DNA from: Marinirhabdus sp050859505
GTDB taxonomy: Bacteria > Bacteroidota > Bacteroidia > Flavobacteriales > Flavobacteriaceae
NCBI RefSeq assembly: GCF_050859505.1
Contig: NZ_CP193934.1
Coordinates: 1,736,001 to 1,800,000, forward strand
DNA: 64,000 bases
Direction of reading: 5' to 3'
Shown here: positions 58,007-64,000 of the stretch, one piece after another
How positions within the stretch are numbered: position 1 is the stretch's first letter
Layout of the letters: every line of letters starts with the position of its first letter
Program-made: the position numbers and the translations under genes
The notes under the pieces: generated by a model
The model's database searches: none
Told to the model about the DNA's origin: nothing
Seen by the model: the letters and a program-made list of their open reading frames with translations, nothing else

Positions 58007-59170
58007 ATGTCTAAAATATTAATAATTGAAGACGAAGCAGCCATTAGGAGGGTGCTCGTAAAAATACTTTCTGAAGAAAACAACGCGTATCAAGTTTCAG
58101 AAGCCGAAGATGGGCTTGTGGGCATCGAGATGATTAAAAAGGAAGATTATGACCTTGTGCTCTGTGATATAAAAATGCCTAAAATGGATGGTGTAGAAGT
58201 ACTCGAAGCCATCAAAAAAATAAAGCCAGAAACTCCTATTGTAATGATTTCCGGTCACGGCGACCTAGATACCGCAGTGAATACGATGCGCTTGGGAGCA
58301 TTCGATTATATTTCAAAACCACCAGATTTAAACCGTTTACTCAATACCGTGCGTATTGCGTTGGATCGAAAAGAATTGGTTGTAGAAAATACGCGCCTTA
58401 AGAAAAAAGTGAGTAAAAACTACGAAATGGTGGGAGAGAGCGATGCTATTGTTCATATTAAGGAGATGATAGAAAAAGTGGCTCCAACTGAAGCACGTGT
58501 ACTTATAACGGGGCCTAACGGAACAGGAAAAGAACTTGTAGCACACTGGTTACACCAAAAAAGCGATCGAAGTAAAGGTCCAATGATCGAAGTAAACTGC
58601 GCTGCCATCCCTAGTGAGTTAATAGAAAGTGAGCTTTTTGGGCACGTAAAAGGAGCTTTCACCTCCGCAAATAAAGACAGAGCAGGAAAGTTTGAAGCTG
58701 CCAATGGTGGTACTATATTTCTTGATGAAGTAGGGGATATGAGCCTTTCTGCACAAGCAAAAGTATTGAGAGCCTTACAGGAAAATAAAGTGCAGCGTGT
58801 AGGAAGTGATAGAGATATAAAAGTTGATGTACGTGTACTTGCCGCAACCAACAAAAATTTAAAAAAAGAAATAGAAGATGGTAATTTTCGGGAAGATCTG
58901 TACCATCGTTTAGCCGTAATTTTAGTTAAAGTGCCGCCACTGAATGAACGCCGTGACGACATTCCAATTTTGGTTGACTATTTCACCGAAAAAATTTCCA
59001 CAGAACACGGTACCGGACAAAAGAAATTTTCAGAAAAAGCCCTTAAAAAGCTGAAAGAATATGACTGGACAGGAAACATTCGTGAACTTAGAAATGTAGT
59101 GGAAAGATTAATTATCTTAGGCGGAAGCGAAGTAAGCGAAGAAGACGTAAAGTTATTTGCTAGTAAATAG
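58007..59170 (+). CDS. NtrC-type response regulator lacking a DNA-binding domain
   Basis: 387 residues. Receiver 1-120 with phosphoacceptor D54. AAA+ domain about 140-375: Walker A TGPNGTGKE at 169-177, Walker B TIFLDEVGD at 236-244, arginine finger region EDLYHRLAV. The sigma-54 contact loop reads GAFTSA (216-221) instead of GAFTGA. The protein ends shortly after the AAA+ lid (VVERLIILGG), so the usual C-terminal Fis HTH is missing. It may activate sigma-54 RNA polymerase from solution or act by another route. Its kinase is not adjacent. Confidence 0.9.
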   Translation: MSKILIIEDEAAIRRVLVKILSEENNAYQVSEAEDGLVGIEMIKKEDYDLVLCDIKMPKMDGVEVLEAIKKIKPETPIVMISGHGDLDTAVNTMRLGAFDYISKPPDLNRLLNTVRIALDRKELVVENTRLKKKVSKNYEMVGESDAIVHIKEMIEKVAPTEARVLITGPNGTGKELVAHWLHQKSDRSKGPMIEVNCAAIPSELIESELFGHVKGAFTSANKDRAGKFEAANGGTIFLDEVGDMSLSAQAKVLRALQENKVQRVGSDRDIKVDVRVLAATNKNLKKEIEDGNFREDLYHRLAVILVKVPPLNERRDDIPILVDYFTEKISTEHGTGQKKFSEKALKKLKEYDWTGNIRELRNVVERLIILGGSEVSEEDVKLFASK

Positions 59171-59179
59171 ATGGTTTAA

Positions 59180-59201
59180 TAAAATTGCTGACGCAATTTT
59201 T
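59180..59201 (+). terminator. Terminator after the NtrC-type regulator
   Basis: 8-bp stem AAAATTGC / GCAATTTT with a TGAC loop and T tail, 10 bp after the stop codon. Confidence 0.7.
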
Positions 59202-59409
59202 AATTGCTATTATTTATTAAAAAGGATTCTCAACAAATCCACAATTTCTTCATTCTCCTTACCAACTCCCTGCTACCTCCCCTCTTGAATGCGACGAGTG
59301 AGGTGCGAACAAGAGAAATGCGCAAGATCAGAATTGCTTTTTTTGCAATTATGGGCGGGGATATAGTAATAGATACTAATAAATTCAGCGTAAACGGAAA
59401 TAATAAATA

Positions 59410-60288
59410 ATGAAGAAACTATCCATTTCAGAGTATAAAGTTGAAGGCAAGGTTAAAATTTCAGAATTTAAAAGTTTTGAAGATTTTGATGCTTATAAAA
59501 AAGAGCTAGAAAAAGAACTGGAAGATACCCGGGAAAAGTTAGGGGATTTACAGGATACCCTCTACGCGCACGGTAAATACGCTGTTCTCGTTTGTTTACA
59601 AGGAATGGATACCGCGGGAAAAGACAGCTTGATTCGAGAAGTATTTAAAGATTTTAATGCCCGTGGCGTTGTGGTACATAGTTTTAAAGTGCCTACCGAA
59701 TTAGAAAAAAATCACGATTATCTTTGGCGTCATTATATCGCTTTGCCGGCACGAGGAAAGTTTGGTGTTTTTAATAGAACCCATTATGAAAATGTGCTGG
59801 TAACCCGTGTGCACCCTAACTATATTTTAGGTGAAAAGTTACCTGCTATTCATTCGGTTTCAGATATAGACGAAACGTTTTGGGATAAGCGTTTTGAGCA
59901 AATCAATAATTTCGAAAAAACAATTGCACAAAATGGAACGCTTATCTTCAAGTTCTTTTTAAACCTTTCAAAAGAAGAGCAAAAAAATAGATTAATTCGC
60001 AGGTTGGATAAGCCCAATAAACGTTGGAAATTCTCCCCAGGTGACTTGGTAGAAAGAAAGTTGTGGGATACCTATATGAATTGTTACGAAGATATTTTAA
60101 ACCGCACTTCTCATCCACACGCACCTTGGTACGCCATTCCTGCAGATAATAAACCTGCCGCTCGTCTTATAGTGGCATCCATTCTGCTGGAAGAATTACA
60201 GAAATATGAAGACATAAAAGAACCAAAACTCGATGAGGATGTAAAAGCCCGTATTCAGGAGTTTAAGGAGACCCTTCGAGGAGAATAA
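59410..60288 (+). CDS. Polyphosphate kinase 2 family protein
   Basis: 292 residues. P-loop-like core with Walker A QGMDTAGKDS near residue 64, lid motif RGVVVHSFKVPTELEKNHDYLWRHY split over a loop, and FNRTHYENVLVTRVHP. The C-terminal PGDLVERKLWDTYMNCYED and APWYAIPADNKPAAR are PPK2 signatures. Class I or III PPK2 enzymes use polyphosphate to phosphorylate nucleoside mono- or diphosphates; the class cannot be fixed by eye. Cytoplasmic, monocistronic. Confidence 0.92.
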   Translation: MKKLSISEYKVEGKVKISEFKSFEDFDAYKKELEKELEDTREKLGDLQDTLYAHGKYAVLVCLQGMDTAGKDSLIREVFKDFNARGVVVHSFKVPTELEKNHDYLWRHYIALPARGKFGVFNRTHYENVLVTRVHPNYILGEKLPAIHSVSDIDETFWDKRFEQINNFEKTIAQNGTLIFKFFLNLSKEEQKNRLIRRLDKPNKRWKFSPGDLVERKLWDTYMNCYEDILNRTSHPHAPWYAIPADNKPAARLIVASILLEELQKYEDIKEPKLDEDVKARIQEFKETLRGE

Positions 60289-60422
60289 GCAATTATGTTG
60301 TAATAAGCTATAACTTTAACCGTCAGTTAAAGAGTTTCTCAACTATATGGAAGCCTTCAAAATAGTATATTACCGCCTCATTTTAAACTATAGTCGGTTT
60401 GCTGTAAATCCATTAAAATATT

Positions 60423-61835
60423 ATGAAAAATACATTTGTACTCCTCACGCTACTAACATTTACTTGTACTGCAATTGGTCAAAAGGTAAATAAAGAAGAC
60501 TCCACCCAACTTCGAAATTTATACGATGTAGCATTGCTTAACGGCCAGAGTTACGATTGGTTAGCCTATTTAAGTAACGAAATAGGCGGGCGTCTTTCCG
60601 GCACCGTTCAGGCAGATCGTGCCGTACGTTATACCGAAACCGAACTCAATAAATTAGGGCTGGACAACGTATGGCTTCAACCCGTAATGGTGCCAAAATG
60701 GACCCGGGGTTTTAAAGAATACGCTTACATTGAAACGGCTCCTGGAAGAAGTTCCGTAGTAAATATTTGTGCTTTGGGAGGCTCCGAGCCTACACCTCCA
60801 ACAGGCCTTAAAGCACAGGTAATAGAAGTGCAGAATTTTGAAGACTTAGAACGTTACGGTCGCGAGAAAATAGAAGGTAAGATTGTATTTTACAATCGTC
60901 CAATGCAAGCAAATTTAATTCAAACGTTTGAAGCTTATGGAGGTTGTGTAGACCAGCGGTATGCGGGAGCTATGGAAGCCGCAAAATACGGAGCAGTAGG
61001 AATTGTTGTTCGCTCTATGAACTTACGCCAAGACGATTTCCCACACACGGGAGCCATGAGTTATGGAGATACTCCTGCAGCCTTACGTATCCCAGCTTGC
61101 GCCATAAGCACTAACGATGCAGATTATTTAAGCAGCGCACTTACCCTAAAACCAGATCTTTTGTTCTACTTTAAACAAAGTTGTAAAACGCACGAAGATG
61201 TAGAATCTTTCAATGTAATTGGTGAAATTAAAGGGAGTGTGTATCCAGATAAATATATAATTGTTGGGGGTCACTTAGATTCCTGGGATTTAGGAGATGG
61301 ATCGCACGACGATGGAGCTGGTTGTGTACAGTCTATGGAAGTGTTACGTTTACTAAAGGAAACTAACTACAAGCCAAAACATAGTATTAGAGTAGTGTTG
61401 TTTATGAATGAAGAAAACGGTTTACGGGGTGGAAACAAATACGCAGCCCAAGCCAAACTGAAAAAAGAAAAACATATTTTCGCCTTAGAAAGTGACGCAG
61501 GCGGATTTACCCCACGCGGATTTTCATTTGATACAGACGATGCTAATTTCAAGCAAATTGAAAGCTGGAAACCATTGTTTAAACCCTATTTAATTCATTA
61601 TTTTGAACAGGGTGGAAGTGGTGCAGATATTGGTCCGCTTAAAGACGGAACAATTGTATTAGCTGGTTTACGTCCAGACTCACAACGTTATTTCGATTAT
61701 CACCATGCGGCCAACGATACGTTTGATGCTGTCAATAAAAGAGAGCTGGAATTGGGAGGTGCCACCATGGCTAGTTTGGTGTATTTAATAGATAAGTACG
61801 GAATTAAGAACGAAACCACCGAGGCTAAAAATTAA
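60423..61835 (+). CDS. M28 family metallopeptidase (carboxypeptidase Q-like)
   Basis: 470 residues. Signal peptide MKNTFVLLTLLTFTCTAIGQ. An inserted PA-like domain (about 130-260) precedes the catalytic domain with metal ligands in GGHLDSWDLGDGSHDDGAG and MNEENGLRGGNKYA, and the distal YHHAANDTFD, as in M28 co-catalytic zinc exopeptidases. A periplasmic or outer exopeptidase that trims peptides. The DUF2071 gene starts 29 bp after it. Confidence 0.9.
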   Translation: MKNTFVLLTLLTFTCTAIGQKVNKEDSTQLRNLYDVALLNGQSYDWLAYLSNEIGGRLSGTVQADRAVRYTETELNKLGLDNVWLQPVMVPKWTRGFKEYAYIETAPGRSSVVNICALGGSEPTPPTGLKAQVIEVQNFEDLERYGREKIEGKIVFYNRPMQANLIQTFEAYGGCVDQRYAGAMEAAKYGAVGIVVRSMNLRQDDFPHTGAMSYGDTPAALRIPACAISTNDADYLSSALTLKPDLLFYFKQSCKTHEDVESFNVIGEIKGSVYPDKYIIVGGHLDSWDLGDGSHDDGAGCVQSMEVLRLLKETNYKPKHSIRVVLFMNEENGLRGGNKYAAQAKLKKEKHIFALESDAGGFTPRGFSFDTDDANFKQIESWKPLFKPYLIHYFEQGGSGADIGPLKDGTIVLAGLRPDSQRYFDYHHAANDTFDAVNKRELELGGATMASLVYLIDKYGIKNETTEAKN

Positions 61836-61864
61836 TTTAACTACAAACCACAAACTCAAAAGCT

Positions 61865-62575
61865 ATGAGTTTCCTAACCGCAGAGTGGCGCAGACTGGCA
61901 TTGGCAAACTACAAAGTAGATCCCGCTATACTTGAACCATATCTTCCATACAAAACCGAACTAGATATTTACAACGGTATTTGCTATGCAAGTCTTGTTG
62001 GTTTTATGTTTAAAAATGTAAGAGTTTTAGGGTTAAAAATTCCGGGTCACGTACATTTTGAAGAAGTAAATCTTCGGTTTTATGTCCGGTGTAAGGAAGC
62101 AGGTGAATGGAAGCGAGGTGTTGTTTTTGTAAAAGAAATTGTACCCAAACACGCCATTTCTTTTGTGGCAAATACAGTATATAACGAAGTATATGAAACC
62201 CGAAAAATGAACCATATATGGGAAGAGAAAGCCAATGAACTACTAACTACGTACAATTGGAAAAATAAAAAGGATTGGTTTTCATTTTCAGTAACTTCAG
62301 ATACCATTGCAAAACCAATTCCGCTAGATTCTGAAACTGAATTTATCACAGAACATTATTGGGGCTACAACAAAACAGGAAAACATACAACTACCGAATA
62401 CCAAGTTACTCACCCAAAATGGAATGCGTACGACATAAAAAGTTATAAAATTAAAGCCGATTTTGCCAGAGAATACGGCGAAAACTTTCGGTTTTTGAAT
62501 GATGCTGAACCCATTTCAGTTATGTTGGCTGAAGGTTCTTCCATAACCATTGAAGGGAAATCTACTATTCGATAG
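61865..62575 (+). CDS. DUF2071 (YqjF) family protein
   Basis: 236 residues. It opens with FLTAEWRRLALANYKVDPAIL and GICYASLVGFMF, then EVNLRFYVRCKEAGEWKRGVVFVKE and the FVANTVYNEVYETRKM segment, all typical of DUF2071. A soluble acetoacetate decarboxylase-like fold is expected; function unknown. Likely co-transcribed with the M28 peptidase. Confidence 0.85.
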   Translation: MSFLTAEWRRLALANYKVDPAILEPYLPYKTELDIYNGICYASLVGFMFKNVRVLGLKIPGHVHFEEVNLRFYVRCKEAGEWKRGVVFVKEIVPKHAISFVANTVYNEVYETRKMNHIWEEKANELLTTYNWKNKKDWFSFSVTSDTIAKPIPLDSETEFITEHYWGYNKTGKHTTTEYQVTHPKWNAYDIKSYKIKADFAREYGENFRFLNDAEPISVMLAEGSSITIEGKSTIR

Positions 62576-62740
62576 GATGTTAGATATCTTATAGAAAATA
62601 AAAATAGAGCTACAATTTTATTAAACTTCATACTTGTTCCTTCCCTTAGCAGCTAGAAAAATTTAATTACAAGATGCGCTACTATTCTGCGTTAAAGGGA
62701 AGGTAGATTTCGCTAGTAATATAAAAGAACCAAATAAATT

Positions 62741-63631
62741 TTAAACTGAAATTCGGAAGGGTTTATCCCACCAAACCACAAAAAATTTCTCAATAGATAC
62801 ATCTGTCTTTTTGTAAACTAATGGAGCCCGCTTTTCGGCAAGAGCGTTTTTGATATGTTTTTTAGCTTCAGAAAATGAAATCCATGGTCTCAAACCTTCA
62901 GGAGGTAGCAGCCACTCCTTTTTCTGCGGAAGGGTATACAGCGCATTCTCATCTTTTTCAGAATCTAATTCAGTCCCATGTATATAAAAGCCTGTCAGGC
63001 AAGCTTGAAAATACTTCGGAAAGGTATGTGGATGGAATCCCTTCGGAACAAACAAAAAAGCCTTTAGACAATACTGTTGTTGTATAACTGAACTATCTAA
63101 TTGAAATTTACTCAAACTTGAAGCCGTTTCCTCTCTGTACAATAATGGAAACTGTTTGGTCTTCATTTTTTCTAATTTGTCCACCAACCTATCTTTTTTA
63201 TTAGGGCCAATCCATTGTTCTAAAATGGTTTTGCCTAAACGTTCATCAAGAAGATAAAATTTACAAGCCAATTCAATATGCAAAGTGCTGTTAGTTTCAG
63301 TGTCTGTAACTATATAATCTAACTCACCCATAGTTTGGGTGGCTCCTTGTATTTGAATATTTGCAGCGATTAATTGAAAGCGTTGCGAATGTTCCAACCA
63401 ACTTTCAAAAATAAACTCAGCTTGCTTACCCAGCATTTTTTCGGTAGGAAAATCGAATGGTACTATTTCCGTACTTATTTCCGAAATGCTAAATGGCGTA
63501 AACGAAAATTCCTTTGTAGGTAATTTCAGCTCAGGAGTTTTCAGAAAATATATGAAAGGCGAGGTCTTCAAATGAACATTTAATTGAAATTCTGGGTTAA
63601 TATGGACACGGGGTTTTCTAACTTTGCTCAA
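62741..63631 (-). CDS. DUF1853 family protein
   Basis: 296 residues. The signature ELDYIVTD followed by HIELACKFYLLD matches DUF1853, a nuclease-like core with acidic residues and a Lys (E-x-A-x-K). WIGPNKKDRLVDKLEKM and the final KFFVVWWDKPFRI are also typical. The start is a TTG at 63631, which overlaps the divergent MATE gene by 30 bp. The next in-frame ATG would remove 64 residues, so TTG or the MATE start, or both, need confirmation. Function unknown. Confidence 0.82.
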   Translation of the reverse strand: MSKVRKPRVHINPEFQLNVHLKTSPFIYFLKTPELKLPTKEFSFTPFSISEISTEIVPFDFPTEKMLGKQAEFIFESWLEHSQRFQLIAANIQIQGATQTMGELDYIVTDTETNSTLHIELACKFYLLDERLGKTILEQWIGPNKKDRLVDKLEKMKTKQFPLLYREETASSLSKFQLDSSVIQQQYCLKAFLFVPKGFHPHTFPKYFQACLTGFYIHGTELDSEKDENALYTLPQKKEWLLPPEGLRPWISFSEAKKHIKNALAEKRAPLVYKKTDVSIEKFFVVWWDKPFRISV

Positions 63632-64000
63632 AAGTATAAAAACTTGTTACAGCAATATACGAAGGAATTTAAATATAACATGAAATTGGCTGCACCCGTA
63701 ATTTTAGGGATGTTAGGGCATACCGTGGTACAATTGGTGGATAACATCATGGTGGGGCAATTGGGTACGGCAGAGTTGGCAGCAGTGTCTTTAGGGAATA
63801 GTTTTATGTTTATTGCGATGAGTTTGGGGATTGGTTTTTCTACAGCAATTACGCCCCTGGTCGCTGAAGCCGATGGTGAAAATAACTTTGAAGCTGGGAA
63901 ATCTGCGTTTAAACACGGCCTATTTTTATGCACGGTATTAGGGATAGCTTTATTCCTTATGGTTTTTGCAGCAAAGCCTATTATGTACGCAATGAGTCAG
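63602..64000 (+). CDS. MATE family efflux transporter (3' partial)
   Basis: 133 residues visible before the window ends. After a hydrophilic N-terminus (QQYTKEFKYNMKLAAP) comes the first MATE helix pair with VILGMLGHTVVQLVDNIMVG and LGTAELAAVSLGNSFMFI, then GIGFSTAITPLVAEADGE. Members export drugs or metabolites using H+ or Na+ gradients. The first ATG is at 63602; an in-frame ATG at 63680 lies too close to the first helix. The 5' end overlaps the divergent DUF1853 gene by 30 bp. Confidence 0.88.
   Translation, partial: MDTGFSNFAQKYKNLLQQYTKEFKYNMKLAAPVILGMLGHTVVQLVDNIMVGQLGTAELAAVSLGNSFMFIAMSLGIGFSTAITPLVAEADGENNFEAGKSAFKHGLFLCTVLGIALFLMVFAAKPIMYAMSQ

Noticed and set aside
59204..59410. A 68-codon frame between the NtrC-type regulator and PPK2 genes
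   Set aside because: It begins within the terminator region, has no recognisable pattern and only touches the next start by one base; composition looks non-coding.

Overview
The window looks like chromosome of a marine-type member of the Flavobacteriaceae (Bacteroidota). Several things point there: low GC by eye; promoters with the Bacteroidota -7 element TAnnTTTG and no clear Shine-Dalgarno sites; secreted proteins ending in type IX secretion (T9SS) type A sorting domains; lipoproteins with short K-rich leaders; and lineage-typical proteins such as glutamine synthetase III, fused IcmF-type acyl-CoA mutase, an M56/BlaI pair, DUF4197, DUF4920 and a DnaJ with only half of the usual zinc-binding motifs. 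I saw no phage, insertion sequence, rRNA or CRISPR array. The genus cannot be fixed from the sequence alone.

Layout. 1-3.8 kb: the end of a peptide-type ABC permease, tpiA-prmA-clpS and a secreted HEIGH metallopeptidase. 4-10.2 kb: a fatty acid hydroxylase-family protein, tRNA-Arg(ACG), apt, and an M56 peptidase/BlaI-type repressor pair with a secreted protein preceded by a 20-bp-phased operator-like array. 10.3-15.1 kb: a Na+/Ca2+ antiporter, a T9SS propeller protein and glutamine synthetase III.

15.3-24.2 kb is the most distinctive region: a curli-type functional amyloid locus. It holds two modules, each made of a giant curlin-repeat protein, an intergenic hairpin, a CsgB-like small secreted protein and a CsgH-like chaperone domain. 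In module 2 the CsgH-like domain is fused to CsgE. Module 2 continues with CsgF, a CsgG with an extra C-terminal barrel-like domain, and a novel surface lipoprotein. The major fibre protein of module 2 has 43 eleven-residue units with acidic and Arg-rich turns in an alternating 44-residue super-period.

24.2-41.9 kb is mostly housekeeping: purM, prfA, pyrF, a metal-receptor protein, DUF4197, a T9SS protein, an IcmF-like mutase followed by a 90-bp tandem repeat of paired hairpins, a paralogous pair of unknown genes, an Lrp regulator, an MFS carrier, crcB and a dipeptidyl peptidase III. 41.9-46.6 kb is a self-contained signalling locus: a Gly-rich lipoprotein, a stand-alone LuxR-type HTH protein, a NarL response regulator, a TPR histidine kinase and an unknown protein. 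Three of its transcription units are preceded by the same ATACCC-N6-GGGTAT-like inverted repeat, which looks like a local regulon. 46.7-64 kb returns to housekeeping and envelope genes: ilvE, mnmD, grpE-dnaJ, an ABC-2 exporter, MscS, a DNA-binding-domain-less NtrC-type regulator, PPK2, an M28 peptidase, DUF2071, DUF1853 and the start of a MATE transporter.

All functional names rest on motif reading and family knowledge, not on database searches.
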